64,000 bases of DNA from JBNNGK01 sp050268245 (GCF_050268245.1 NZ_JBNNGK010000019.1:11864-75863), one strand, 5' to 3'; shown: positions 33,340 through 42,826, counted from the first letter of the stretch. The notes: a model not told the origin generated them from the letters alone. Numbers and translations: made by a program.

Positions 33340-34689
33340 ATGATTAAAATCAGACAAGGGCTAGATCTGCCAATTGCCGGCCTGCCGGCTCAGGCGATTC
33401 AGGACGGCCCGCAGCTTAAGCATGTGGCACTGCTGGGGGAAGAGTATGTTGGCATGCGCCCCTCCATGTTGGTGCAGGAAGGTGACAGCGTTAAGAAAGG
33501 TCAGGCGCTGTTTGAAGACAAAAAGAACCCCGGCGTGATGTTCACTGCGCCTGCCAGCGGTAAGATCGTGGCGATCAACCGTGGCGAGCGCCGTGTGTTG
33601 CAGTCGTTGGTGATTGAGATCGAAAACGGCGGTGACGATCAACTGGAGTTTGCCAGTTACCCACTGGCCGATTTACCGCAGTTAGAACGCGGTGCGGTTG
33701 AAGGTGAATTGATTGCCAGTGGTTTGTGGACCGCGCTGCGCACGCGGCCGTTTAGCAAAACACCGCGTCCGGGAACTACGCCGCGGGCGATTTTTGTCTC
33801 CGCAATGGATACCCAGCCGTTGGCTGCCGATCCGCAAGTGATTATTGGCGAGCAATTAGCGGCCTTTAATGCGGGGTTGACGGTGCTGACTCGCCTGACC
33901 GATGGCAAAGTGCACGTCAGTCAGGCCGCGGGGGGCAAGCTGGCCAGCAATGGCGACGCGCAAGTCACCTATAACGAATTCGCCGGTCCACACCCAGCCG
34001 GGCTGGTGGGGACGCACATCCACTTTATTGAACCAGCCAGCCTGAAGAAAACCCTTTGGCATATTGGCTATCAGGATGTGATCGCCATCGGTACATTGTT
34101 TACTACCGGTAAACTGGATACCCAGCGGGTGATCGCCCTGGCAGGGCCGCAGGTCGAGCAACCCACGCTGTTGCGTACCCGGTTGGGCGCCAGCCTGGAT
34201 GAACTGACTCAAAACCGCCTGAAAGCCGGTGAAAACCGCGTCATTTCGGGGTCAGTGTTGAGCGGTGTACACGCTGCCGGGCCACACGCGTTCCTAGGGC
34301 GTTTCCATACGCAAGTTTCTGTGTTACTCGAAGGGCGCGAGAAAGAGTTGCTCGGCTGGATTCTGCCTTCACCGAATAAATTTACCATTACCCGCACGAC
34401 GTTAGGCCACTTCCTGAAGCGTAAACTGTTCGCCTTTTCTACCACCACCAACGGCGGTGAGCGTTCGATGGTGCCGATTGGCAACTATGAGCGGGTGATG
34501 CCGCTGGACATTCTGCCGACGCCGCTGCTGCGTGACCTGCTGGCAGGTGACTCAGACGGTGCGCAGGCGCTGGGCTGTCTGGAGCTGGATGAAGAAGATC
34601 TGGCGTTGTGCACCTTCGTTTGCCCGGGCAAGTATGAATATGGTCCGGTGCTGCGCGACGTGCTGACCAAGATTGAGCTGGAAGGATAA
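33340..34689 (+). CDS. nqrA: Na+-translocating NADH:quinone reductase subunit A
   Basis: A 449-residue subunit with the typical start MIKIRQGLDLPIAG and the blocks GMRPSMLVQEGDSVKKGQ, RTRPFSKTP, PHPAGLVGTHIHFIEPAS and CTFVCPGKYEYGPVLR near the end. It is the cytoplasmic subunit of the Na+-pumping NQR complex, near the quinone site. It is first of nqrABCDEF-apbE-nqrM. The ribosome site is weak, and the small upstream ORF may aid translation. Confidence 0.96.
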   Translation: MIKIRQGLDLPIAGLPAQAIQDGPQLKHVALLGEEYVGMRPSMLVQEGDSVKKGQALFEDKKNPGVMFTAPASGKIVAINRGERRVLQSLVIEIENGGDDQLEFASYPLADLPQLERGAVEGELIASGLWTALRTRPFSKTPRPGTTPRAIFVSAMDTQPLAADPQVIIGEQLAAFNAGLTVLTRLTDGKVHVSQAAGGKLASNGDAQVTYNEFAGPHPAGLVGTHIHFIEPASLKKTLWHIGYQDVIAIGTLFTTGKLDTQRVIALAGPQVEQPTLLRTRLGASLDELTQNRLKAGENRVISGSVLSGVHAAGPHAFLGRFHTQVSVLLEGREKELLGWILPSPNKFTITRTTLGHFLKRKLFAFSTTTNGGERSMVPIGNYERVMPLDILPTPLLRDLLAGDSDGAQALGCLELDEEDLALCTFVCPGKYEYGPVLRDVLTKIELEG

Positions 34690-34692
34690 CCC

Positions 34693-35934
34693 ATGGGTCT
34701 GAAGAATTATTTTGACAAGATCGAGCACCACTTCTTGCCGGGCGGCAAATTGGAAAAGTGGTACCCGCTATTTGAAGCCACCACCACGGTATTTTATACG
34801 CCGGGCACGGTGACGCACGGTGCTTCACACGTCCGTGACGCCATCGATCTAAAGCGCATGATGATCCTGGTGTGGATGGCGGTGTTCCCTGCGATGTTCT
34901 GGGGGATGTACAACGTCGGCCAACAGGCGATCCCGGCGCTGCACCACTTGTACAGCGGCGAGCAATTGCAACAGGTGTTGGCGGGCGACTGGCATTATAG
35001 TTTGGCGCAGTGGCTTGGGGCATCGCTCACGCCGGATGCCGGGTGGGTCAGTAAGATGGTGCTGGGCGCGACCTACTTCGTGCCGATCTATGCCGTGGTC
35101 TTCTTGGTCGGCGGTTTTTGGGAGGTATTGTTTGCCATCATCCGTAAACACGAGGTCAACGAAGGTTTCTTTGTCACCTCGATCCTGTTTGCGCTGATTG
35201 TGCCACCGACGCTGCCGCTGTGGCAGGCCGCGCTGGGTATTACCTTCGGTGTGGTGATTGCCAAAGAGATTTTTGGCGGCACCGGGCGTAACTTCCTTAA
35301 CCCGGCATTGGCTGGCCGTGCCTTCTTGTTCTTTGCCTATCCGGCGCAAATCTCCGGCGATCTGGTGTGGACTTCCGCCGATGGTTTCTCCGGCGCGACG
35401 CCGCTGGCTCAGTGGAGCGCAGGCGGCGGGCATAGCCTGACTAACGTGGCGACCGGCCAATCAATTAGCTGGATGGATGCGTTTCTCGGCAACATTCCGG
35501 GGTCGATTGGTGAAGTCTCTACGCTGATGATTCTGATTGGCGGCGCGATCATTCTGTTCGGCCGCGTGGCGTCGTGGCGTATTGTCGCCGGCGTGATGAT
35601 CGGGATGATGGCGTCGGCTTATCTGTTTAATGCGATTGGTTCCGACACCAACCCGATGTTCGCAATGCCGTGGTACTGGCATATGGTGCTGGGTGGTTTT
35701 GCCTTCGGTATGATTTTCATGGCCACCGATCCGGTTTCCGCCTCCTTTACGAATAAAGGTAAGTGGTGGTACGGCATTCTGATTGGCGTGATGTGTGTGT
35801 TGATCCGTGTGGTCAACCCGGCCTATCCGGAAGGTATGATGCTGGCGATTCTGTTCGCCAACCTGTTCGCACCGTTGTTCGATTATCTGGTGGTGCAAGC
35901 TAACATCAAGCGGAGAAAAGCCCGTGGCGAATGA
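34693..35934 (+). CDS. nqrB: Na+-translocating NADH:quinone reductase subunit B
   Basis: A 413-residue membrane subunit that binds riboflavin and covalent FMN. The FMN-attachment threonine is T236 in GFSGATPLAQ. Other blocks are GTGRNFLNPALAGRAFLFFAYP and the helices near EVNEGFFVTSILFALIVPPTLPLW. It conducts Na+ and contacts quinone. It starts 3 bp after nqrA and overlaps nqrC by 11 bp. Confidence 0.97.
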   Translation: MGLKNYFDKIEHHFLPGGKLEKWYPLFEATTTVFYTPGTVTHGASHVRDAIDLKRMMILVWMAVFPAMFWGMYNVGQQAIPALHHLYSGEQLQQVLAGDWHYSLAQWLGASLTPDAGWVSKMVLGATYFVPIYAVVFLVGGFWEVLFAIIRKHEVNEGFFVTSILFALIVPPTLPLWQAALGITFGVVIAKEIFGGTGRNFLNPALAGRAFLFFAYPAQISGDLVWTSADGFSGATPLAQWSAGGGHSLTNVATGQSISWMDAFLGNIPGSIGEVSTLMILIGGAIILFGRVASWRIVAGVMIGMMASAYLFNAIGSDTNPMFAMPWYWHMVLGGFAFGMIFMATDPVSASFTNKGKWWYGILIGVMCVLIRVVNPAYPEGMMLAILFANLFAPLFDYLVVQANIKRRKARGE

Positions 35935-36718
35935 AGCAAAAAATGACAGCATCGGTAAAACGCTGCTGGTAGTGCTGTTGCTGTGTCTGGTGTGTTCAGT
36001 GGTGGTAGCAGGCGCTGCCGTTGGTCTGAAATCCAAGCAGCAAGAGCAAAAGCTGTTGGATAAACAGCGCAATATCTTGGATGTGGCCGGGCTGTTAGTG
36101 CCGAAGATGCCAAGCGCAGAGGTGAAAGAAACCTTTAGCCAACGCATTGAGCCACGCCTGTTGGATCTGGCAAGCGGTGAGTTTGTCTCGGGTGATGCCA
36201 CGGCCTTTGATCTTGCCGCTGCGTTGCGCGATAGCACTAAGAGCATTGCTCTGCCAGCCGCTCAGGATAAAGCGGGGATCAAGCGCCGTAGCAACCGCGC
36301 TGAGATCTACTTGGTACGTGATGATGCCGGGGCGGTCGACAAGATCGTTCTGCCGGTTTACGGCACCGGTCTGTGGTCAATGATGTACGCCTTTGTTGCG
36401 ATTGATAGCGATGGCAACACGGTGAAAGGCATCACTTACTACGATCAGGGTGAAACTCCGGGGCTGGGCGGGGAAGTCGAAAACGCGAGCTGGCGTCAGC
36501 AGTGGGTCGGTAAGAAACTGTTTGATGATAACGGCGAACCGGCCATTCGTGTGGTGAAAGGCGGCGCGCGTGACGGTGATGTGCACGGGGTAGATGGTTT
36601 ATCCGGCGCGACGTTAACCTCCAATGGCGTGCAGCACACTTTTGATTTCTGGTTGGGCGAACAAGGTTTCGGCCCGTTCCTGGAAAAAGTTCGTGAAGGA
36701 GCGCTGAAAAATGGCTGA
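35924..36718 (+). CDS. nqrC: Na+-translocating NADH:quinone reductase subunit C
   Basis: A 264-residue subunit with one N-terminal membrane helix (residues 12-33) and a periplasmic FMN domain. The covalent-FMN threonine is T230 in VDGLSGATLTSNG. It starts with GTG, preceded by GGAG and overlapping nqrB by 11 bp. FMN is attached by the ApbE encoded at the end of the operon. Confidence 0.96.
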   Translation: MANEAKNDSIGKTLLVVLLLCLVCSVVVAGAAVGLKSKQQEQKLLDKQRNILDVAGLLVPKMPSAEVKETFSQRIEPRLLDLASGEFVSGDATAFDLAAALRDSTKSIALPAAQDKAGIKRRSNRAEIYLVRDDAGAVDKIVLPVYGTGLWSMMYAFVAIDSDGNTVKGITYYDQGETPGLGGEVENASWRQQWVGKKLFDDNGEPAIRVVKGGARDGDVHGVDGLSGATLTSNGVQHTFDFWLGEQGFGPFLEKVREGALKNG

Positions 36719-37340
36719 TTCCAAAGAGATTAAACGGGTTCTGTTAGGGCCGTTATTCGATAATAACCCGATTGCCTTGCAGGTGTTGGGTGTGTGCTCC
36801 GCATTAGCGGTGACCACTAAACTGGAAACGGCGGTGGTGATGACCATCGCAGTAACCTTGGTGACTGCGTTTTCCAGTTTCTTTATTTCCTTGATTCGTA
36901 ACCATATTCCAAACAGTGTGCGCATTATTGTGCAGATGGCGATTATTGCATCGTTGGTTATCGTGGTCGATCAGGTGTTACGTGCCTACGCATTCGAAAT
37001 CTCCAAACAGCTGTCGGTTTTCGTCGGGTTGATCATTACCAACTGTATCGTCATGGGGCGCGCTGAAGCCTATGCGATGAAGTCTCCACCGATCGAAAGC
37101 TTTATGGACGGTATTGGTAACGGCTTGGGATATGGGGTGATCCTGGTCCTGGTTGGCTTCCTGCGTGAACTGTTTGGCTCTGGCAAACTGTTTGGTGTAC
37201 CGGTATTGGAAACGTTGCAGAACGGCGGATGGTATCAGCCGAACGGCCTGTTCCTGCTGGCACCGAGCGCGTTCTTTATCATCGGCCTGCTGATCTGGAT
37301 GCTTCGCACCCTGAAACCAGCGCAGATTGAAAAGGAGTAA
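36711..37340 (+). CDS. nqrD: Na+-translocating NADH:quinone reductase subunit D
   Basis: A 209-residue membrane protein of about six helices. The NqrD/RnfE pattern includes LGPLFDNNPIALQVLGVCSALAVTTKLETA and VGLIITNCIVMGRAEAYAM. The conserved cysteines in GVCSALA and TNCIVMGR are those that, with NqrE, hold an iron centre in the membrane. It overlaps nqrC by 8 bp. Confidence 0.96.
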   Translation: MADSKEIKRVLLGPLFDNNPIALQVLGVCSALAVTTKLETAVVMTIAVTLVTAFSSFFISLIRNHIPNSVRIIVQMAIIASLVIVVDQVLRAYAFEISKQLSVFVGLIITNCIVMGRAEAYAMKSPPIESFMDGIGNGLGYGVILVLVGFLRELFGSGKLFGVPVLETLQNGGWYQPNGLFLLAPSAFFIIGLLIWMLRTLKPAQIEKE

Positions 37341-37346
37341 TCGCCG

Positions 37347-37943
37347 ATGGAACATTATATCAGCCTATTTGTTCGCGCCGTTTTCGTTGAAAACATGGCG
37401 CTCGCGTTCTTCCTGGGGATGTGTACCTTCCTAGCGGTATCCAAGAAGGTGTCTACCGCCTTCGGGCTGGGTATTGCCGTTACCGTAGTGTTAGGGATCG
37501 CGGTGCCGGTGAATAACCTGGTGTACAACCTGATCCTGCGTGATGGTGCGCTGGTGGAAGGCGTTGATTTGAGCTTCCTTAACTTCATTACCTTTATCGG
37601 CGTGATTGCTGCGCTGGTACAGATTTTGGAGATGATCCTCGATCGCTTCTTCCCATCCCTGTACAACGCGCTGGGCATCTTCCTGCCGTTGATCACCGTA
37701 AACTGCGCCATCTTTGGTGGTGTGTCCTTTATGGTTCAGCGTGATTACAACTTTGCCGAATCGGTCGTGTATGGCATTGGCTCCGGCACCGGTTGGATGT
37801 TGGCGATTGTTGCGCTGGCGGGTATCCGCGAAAAACTGAAGTATGCCAATGTGCCAGCAGGTTTGCGCGGGCTAGGCATTACCTTTATCACCACCGGGCT
37901 GATGGCGTTGGGCTTTATGTCTTTCTCCGGGGTTCAGTTATAA
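37347..37943 (+). CDS. nqrE: Na+-translocating NADH:quinone reductase subunit E
   Basis: A 198-residue membrane protein paralogous to NqrD in inverted topology. MEHYISLFVRAVFVENMALAFFLGMCTFLAVSKK and LITVNCAIFGGVSFM carry the cysteines of the intramembrane iron site. It lies 6 bp after nqrD. Confidence 0.96.
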   Translation: MEHYISLFVRAVFVENMALAFFLGMCTFLAVSKKVSTAFGLGIAVTVVLGIAVPVNNLVYNLILRDGALVEGVDLSFLNFITFIGVIAALVQILEMILDRFFPSLYNALGIFLPLITVNCAIFGGVSFMVQRDYNFAESVVYGIGSGTGWMLAIVALAGIREKLKYANVPAGLRGLGITFITTGLMALGFMSFSGVQL

Positions 37944-37970
37944 GAACCCAGATATAAAGGCGGGAAATTT

Positions 37971-39194
37971 ATGGAAATTATTTTAGGCGTAGCGATGTTC
38001 ACCTGCATCGTCATGGTGTTAGCGCTACTGATTTTGTTCGCCAAGTCCAAACTGGTGAACACCGGTGACGTGGCCGTAGAAGTGAACGGCGATCAAGATA
38101 AAAGCTTCCACGCTCCGGCGGGGGATAAGTTGCTCAACGTGCTATCCGGTCAGGGGATCTTTGTGTCTTCCGCCTGTGGCGGCGGCGGGTCTTGCGGGCA
38201 GTGCCGTGTGGTGATTAAAGAAGGCGGCGGCGATATTCTGCCGACTGAGCTTTCCCATATTACTAAGCGTGAAGCGAAAGAAGGCTGTCGTTTGGCCTGC
38301 CAGGTCAACGTAAAGCAGAACATGAAAATTGAATTGCCGGAAGAAATCTTCGGCGTCAAGAAATGGGACTGTGAGGTTATCTCCAACGATAACAAAGCGA
38401 CCTTTATTAAAGAGCTGAAGCTGAAAATCCCTGATGGCGAGGACGTGCCGTTCCGCGCCGGTGGCTTTATTCAGATCGAAGCGCCAAAGCATGACATCAG
38501 CTACGCTGATTTCGATGTACCTGAGGAATACCGGGGTGATTGGGACAAGTTCAATCTGTTCCGTTACCGTTCGGTGGTTGAGGACACCACAGTACGTGCT
38601 TACTCTATGGCGAACTACCCGGACGAGAAAGGCATCATCATGCTGAACGTCCGTATTGCTACACCGCCGCCGAATAACCCGGATGTGCCACCGGGCATTA
38701 TGTCTTCCTACATTTGGTCGTTGAAACCGGGTGATAAGGTGACCATTTCCGGGCCGTTCGGGGAGTTCTTCGCCAAAGATACCGACGCCGAAATGATCTT
38801 TATCGGCGGGGGGGCCGGTATGGCGCCAATGCGTTCGCACCTCTTCGATCAACTGAAGCGGTTGAAGTCCAAGCGCAAAATTACCTTCTGGTATGGTGCC
38901 CGTTCATCGCGTGAAATGTTCTATGAAGATGACTTCAACCATCTGCAAGAAGAGAACGAAAACTTCACGTGGCATGTTGCCTTGTCTGATCCGCAGCCTG
39001 AGGATAATTGGACCGGTTATACCGGCTTCATCCATAACGTGCTGCTGGAAAACTACTTGAAGAATCACCCGGCGCCAGAAGATTGTGAGTTCTACATGTG
39101 TGGGCCTCCGATGATGAACGCAGCGGTAATCAAGATGTTGAAAGATCTGGGCGTTGAAGATGAAAACATCATGCTTGACGACTTTGGTGGCTAA
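37971..39194 (+). CDS. nqrF: Na+-translocating NADH:quinone reductase subunit F (NADH-oxidising)
   Basis: A 407-residue subunit where NADH enters the complex. An N-terminal helix precedes a 2Fe-2S ferredoxin domain with C69, C75, C78 and C110 (SACGGGGSCGQC and CRLACQV). Then come an FAD domain (RAYSMANYP) and an NADH domain (GGGAGMAPMRSHLFDQL, CEFYMCGPPMM). The gene directly abuts apbE. Confidence 0.97.
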   Translation: MEIILGVAMFTCIVMVLALLILFAKSKLVNTGDVAVEVNGDQDKSFHAPAGDKLLNVLSGQGIFVSSACGGGGSCGQCRVVIKEGGGDILPTELSHITKREAKEGCRLACQVNVKQNMKIELPEEIFGVKKWDCEVISNDNKATFIKELKLKIPDGEDVPFRAGGFIQIEAPKHDISYADFDVPEEYRGDWDKFNLFRYRSVVEDTTVRAYSMANYPDEKGIIMLNVRIATPPPNNPDVPPGIMSSYIWSLKPGDKVTISGPFGEFFAKDTDAEMIFIGGGAGMAPMRSHLFDQLKRLKSKRKITFWYGARSSREMFYEDDFNHLQEENENFTWHVALSDPQPEDNWTGYTGFIHNVLLENYLKNHPAPEDCEFYMCGPPMMNAAVIKMLKDLGVEDENIMLDDFGG

Positions 39195-40226
39195 ATGCGC
39201 GCGTTTGCATTGAAAAGCTGGATGACACTGGTGGCGCTTAGCGCCACCTTGTTATTGACCGGTTGCGAGCCGGAGCAGGTTAATCTCGATGGTAAAACCA
39301 TGGGGACTTACTATTCGATCCGTTACCTACCCGGTGGTGATACACCGTCCGCGAAGACGTTACAGACGGAAATCGACAAGCGTTTGGAGTTGGTCAACGA
39401 TCAGATGTCGACCTATCGGCCAGATTCTGAGCTGAGCCGCTTTAACGCTAGCCGTGAAACGGATGTGCCTTTTCCTGTCTCTGCCGCAACGGCCAAAGTG
39501 GTGACGGAAGCCTTGCGCATCAACCGCATCACTGACGGTGCGCTGGACGTTACCGTCGGGCCATTGGTCAATCTATGGGGCTTTGGGCCAGAAGGGCGGC
39601 CTGATAAAGTCCCGAGTGAGGCCGAATTAGCCCAGCGTCGCAGTTGGACCGGCATAGATAAACTGGCGGTGCAGGGTAATGCGTTGGTGAAGCGCGCGCC
39701 CGAGCTGTATGTTGATCTGTCCTCGATAGCCAAAGGCTACGGCGTGGACGTGATAGCGGAATACCTGCAATCGCAGCATATCACCGATTATATGGTCGAT
39801 ATTGGCGGTGAAGTACGCACGCTGGGCCATAACGGCAAACAGCAGCCGTGGCGTATTGCGATTGAACGGCCAACCGCAGGGGCGGAGCAACGTGCGCAAC
39901 TGGTGGTACAACCGGGGAGCATGGCGATCGCGACCTCGGGGGATTACCGCAATTATTTTGAGCAAGACGGCGTACGCTATTCTCACACTATCGATCCTAA
40001 GACCGGCAAGCCGATCGCGCATCATTTGGTGTCGATCACCGTGATCGGTCCGAACTGTATGGCGGCCGATGGCTTATCGACCGGGTTGGATGTGTTGGGG
40101 CCAGAACGCGGTATGGCGTTAGCGAATCGGTTGGGTATCCCGGTATTTATGATCGTGAAAACCGACAGCGGGTTTGAAGAGCGCTATTCTGATGCTTTCA
40201 AACCTTATTTAAAACCCGCACAGTGA
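39195..40226 (+). CDS. apbE: FAD:protein FMN transferase (lipoprotein)
   Basis: A 343-residue ApbE. The lipoprotein signal ends LLLTGC (C24). Conserved blocks are GTYYSIRY, LWGFGPEGRP, YVDLSSIAKGYGVD, GGEVRTLG and SHTIDPKTGKPIAHHL. It transfers FMN from FAD to threonines of NqrB and NqrC on the periplasmic side, which fits its place in this operon. The start codon follows the nqrF stop with no gap. Confidence 0.95.
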   Translation: MRAFALKSWMTLVALSATLLLTGCEPEQVNLDGKTMGTYYSIRYLPGGDTPSAKTLQTEIDKRLELVNDQMSTYRPDSELSRFNASRETDVPFPVSAATAKVVTEALRINRITDGALDVTVGPLVNLWGFGPEGRPDKVPSEAELAQRRSWTGIDKLAVQGNALVKRAPELYVDLSSIAKGYGVDVIAEYLQSQHITDYMVDIGGEVRTLGHNGKQQPWRIAIERPTAGAEQRAQLVVQPGSMAIATSGDYRNYFEQDGVRYSHTIDPKTGKPIAHHLVSITVIGPNCMAADGLSTGLDVLGPERGMALANRLGIPVFMIVKTDSGFEERYSDAFKPYLKPAQ

Positions 40227-40233
40227 GGCCACC

Positions 40234-40461
40234 ATGCTGACGATATTTGTTGCAACCTTTATTCTGTTCTTGCTGGTTATCGGCGGCATGTCGCTTGGTT
40301 ACGTGTTTAAACGCAAAAGCTTGCAAGGGAGCTGCGGCGGTATCACCGCATTGGGCATGGATAAAGTGTGTGATTGCCCTGAACCGTGCGATGCACGTAA
40401 AAAGCGCATGGCGAAAGAAGCATTACGCCGTGAGCAATTAGAAAAACACCGTATTTTGTAA
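40234..40461 (+). CDS. nqrM: NqrM, NQR maturation protein (DUF539)
   Basis: A 75-residue protein with one N-terminal membrane helix, followed by a four-cysteine motif: SCGG, then DKVCDCPEPCDARKKR. NqrM is needed to deliver iron for the NqrD/NqrE centre. It lies 7 bp after apbE and closes the operon. The region just downstream has been hit by the copy-2 repeat. Confidence 0.93.
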   Translation: MLTIFVATFILFLLVIGGMSLGYVFKRKSLQGSCGGITALGMDKVCDCPEPCDARKKRMAKEALRREQLEKHRIL

Positions 40462-40465
40462 ATTA

Positions 40466-40635
40466 AGGCGCTGCGTGCAGCGCCAGAAGTGATGACAACG
40501 TGGTCTGATAGTTCGAGATACCCGGGTCTAGCATAACGAGGGGCACTCCGGTGGCTTACGCCACGACGACCCCATCGCCATGCTCCCCCTAATAACAGGC
40601 TTTGTCTACGGTCTGAGGCGCTGCGTGCAGCGCCA
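40466..40635. repeat. Short insertion-like repeat (copy 2) flanked by 20-bp direct repeats
   Basis: AGGCGCTGCGTGCAGCGCCA, itself a hairpin, occurs exactly at 40466-40485 and 40616-40635. The 130 bp between hold the same core as copy 1: CGAGATACCCGGG, CTCCGGTGGCTTACGCCAC and ACGACCCCA. The hairpin was probably the nqr operon or GDPD gene terminator, now duplicated by insertion. Confidence 0.7.
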
Positions 40636-40648
40636 TTACCCCGCATTA

Positions 40649-41545
40649 TTACCTCGCAGTACGAAATTGCTGTGCCATCAGCGGTGAATCGACCATGACA
40701 CCGTCGACGCCGAGTGCCAGTGCCTGCTGATAATCTTCTGCCGTATTAATACCAAATAAAATAATGTGGGTGCGCCCTTTGGAGCGGAAGCAATCGATCG
40801 ATTCTTTATCCCAGACCAGTTTTGCCTTTGAACGGCCTTCGCCCAGCGTGTACTTTTCTACAACTTCTACATCGCGCGCACGCTCGAGCCCATACCAGCG
40901 CGGTGAGTGACCGCTTGCCGCTATATCGCATTGATGCGCCATCGTGATGTTGGCTAATAGCGTGCGGGTGGTATCCCGCGACTCAAAACGATTGATCGCT
41001 TTGGGTAACGCATTCAGATAACGGGCGTCGGTGGAATACACCCGTGTGCGCTTGAGGCTGTCGGTTTGCTTTAATGTGGCTAGCAACGCGTGGGCAAACC
41101 GCGCGGGATCGGCATCTGGCGATTTTATATCCAAATAAAACGGCACATTGGGGAAGCGCTCTAAGACGGTACGTAACCGTGGAATCCCTATTCCTTGGCC
41201 GCGAAACGGATGTCCTTGCTGTTTACCGTAAGCCCAACCGGCATCGATGTTGGCCAGCTCATCGGCAGTATAGAGAGACACCGCGCCGGTTTTGTCGGTC
41301 AGTGAGTGCAAATCGGCAGGGCGATACAGCACGATTACGCCGTCTTTGGATTGTTGCAAGGTGATCCAAATAGCATCTGCGCCATTTTTTAGCGCGTTAT
41401 TAATCGCGACCAGCGTATTTTCCGGTGCATCGGCGGTGCCAGCGCGATGGGCGACGATCGCCGGGGCGCCGTGGTCGGCTGCATTAACGAGTGGGCAAAG
41501 TAGTGCTAATGCCATAACGAACAAACTACGGGCAAATGTGATCAT
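40649..41545 (-). CDS. Glycerophosphodiester phosphodiesterase family protein (secreted)
   Basis: A 298-residue TIM-barrel protein of the GDPD/PI-PLC group. A signal peptide ends LVNAA at about residue 23. Catalytic-type blocks are IVAHRAGTADAPENTLVAINNAL near the start, PFYLDIKSPD and GVDGVMVDSP at the end. In place of the usual EhDVq stretch it has IWITLQQSKDGVIVLYRP, so the metal-binding Glu/Asp pair is altered and activity may be modified. It is transcribed towards the nqr operon and divergent from dinB. Confidence 0.8.
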   Translation of the reverse strand: MITFARSLFVMALALLCPLVNAADHGAPAIVAHRAGTADAPENTLVAINNALKNGADAIWITLQQSKDGVIVLYRPADLHSLTDKTGAVSLYTADELANIDAGWAYGKQQGHPFRGQGIGIPRLRTVLERFPNVPFYLDIKSPDADPARFAHALLATLKQTDSLKRTRVYSTDARYLNALPKAINRFESRDTTRTLLANITMAHQCDIAASGHSPRWYGLERARDVEVVEKYTLGEGRSKAKLVWDKESIDCFRSKGRTHIILFGINTAEDYQQALALGVDGVMVDSPLMAQQFRTAR

Positions 41546-41701
41546 AACCTACCTTTGTGGACGTCAAGTCAATGTTACGTTGGCGGGGCATCTTGTGCAG
41601 GAATCATACGCTTGAAAAATGAAGCTTTTTTAACAGCCGCAAAATTATGCTGCGGTAATGATGACGCTCGCGCTTGGCAGACTTGAGCTTTACTATTTTG
41701 G

Positions 41702-41717
41702 CTGTATACTTATACAG
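41702..41717 (+). promoter_or_regulatory. LexA box of dinB
   Basis: CTGTATACTTATACAG matches the SOS consensus CTG-N10-CAG with alternating TA content. It lies 17 bp before the dinB start, in the normal operator position. Confidence 0.92.
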
Positions 41718-41733
41718 TGTTATTGGAGGCGCG

Positions 41734-42798
41734 ATGCGTAAAATCATTCATGTCGATATGGACTGTTTCTTTGCCGCAGTGGAAATGCGCGACAATCCCA
41801 GCCTGTGCGATATTCCCTTGGCGATAGGCGGCAGTGCCGATCGGCGTGGAGTGATCAGCACCGCCAATTATCCGGCGCGGCGTTATGGCGTGCACAGCGC
41901 GATGTCGACGGCGATGGCGTTAAAACTTTGCCCTCATTTAACCCTGTTGCCCGGCCGTATGGCGGCGTATAAAGAGGTTTCGCTGCATATTCGCGAAATA
42001 TTTGCCCGTTACACCGCGTTAATTGAGCCGCTTTCATTAGATGAAGCGTATCTGGATGTGACCGATAGCCCACACTGTAACGGCTCGGCAACGTTAATGG
42101 CTGAACAGATCCGGCAGACCATTTCTGATGAGTTGCAGCTCACGGCTTCGGCCGGTATCGCCCCGATAAAATTCCTCGCCAAGATTGCTTCTGAGCTTAA
42201 TAAGCCCAACGGCCAATATGTGATTACTCCCGGGCAAGTACCGGCATTTTTGCAACAGTTGCCGCTCAGTAAGATTCCCGGCGTAGGCAAAGTCACGGCT
42301 AAACGGTTAGAAGAGGTCGGGTTGCGCACCTGTGCGGATGTACAACACTACGATCTCTCCGCGTTGTTAAAGCGTTTTGGCAAATTTGGCCGTGTGCTGT
42401 GGGAACGCTGCCAAGGCATCGATGAGCGCGAGGTTTCTCCCGTTCGGCTGCGTAAGTCGGTGGGGGTAGAACGGACGCTGGCAGAAGATATTCATGATTG
42501 GCAAGATTGTGAACAATTGATTGTCGAGAAGCTGTATCCCGAACTGGAAATGCGCTTACGTAAAGTGAAGCCAGATTTACACATCGCCAGGCAGGGGGTG
42601 AAATTGAAGTTTCAAGATTTCCAACAGACCACCCAAGAACATGTCTGGCCGGTGCTGCATAAGGATGACTTACTGGATGTGGCTAGGCAGGTGTGGCAAC
42701 AACGGCGCGAGGGGCGTGGAGTGCGTTTGGTTGGGTTACATGTGACGTTGCTCGATCCGCAATTAGAACGGCAGCTATTGCTGCCGTGGGATGTGTAA
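41734..42798 (+). CDS. dinB: DNA polymerase IV
   Basis: A 354-residue Y-family polymerase: IIHVDMDCFFAAVEMRDNP (catalytic D8), SLDEAYLDVTD (D103, E104), a helix-hairpin-helix in IPGVGKVTAKRLEEVG and the little finger ending LLLPWDV. It performs error-prone lesion bypass under SOS control. An in-frame ATG 60 bp upstream would place the LexA box inside the gene; the chosen start follows TTGGAGG at good spacing. Confidence 0.96.
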   Translation: MRKIIHVDMDCFFAAVEMRDNPSLCDIPLAIGGSADRRGVISTANYPARRYGVHSAMSTAMALKLCPHLTLLPGRMAAYKEVSLHIREIFARYTALIEPLSLDEAYLDVTDSPHCNGSATLMAEQIRQTISDELQLTASAGIAPIKFLAKIASELNKPNGQYVITPGQVPAFLQQLPLSKIPGVGKVTAKRLEEVGLRTCADVQHYDLSALLKRFGKFGRVLWERCQGIDEREVSPVRLRKSVGVERTLAEDIHDWQDCEQLIVEKLYPELEMRLRKVKPDLHIARQGVKLKFQDFQQTTQEHVWPVLHKDDLLDVARQVWQQRREGRGVRLVGLHVTLLDPQLERQLLLPWDV

Positions 42799-42826
42799 GG
42801 GCCAGATGAGGCTGGCCCAGAAGCGA

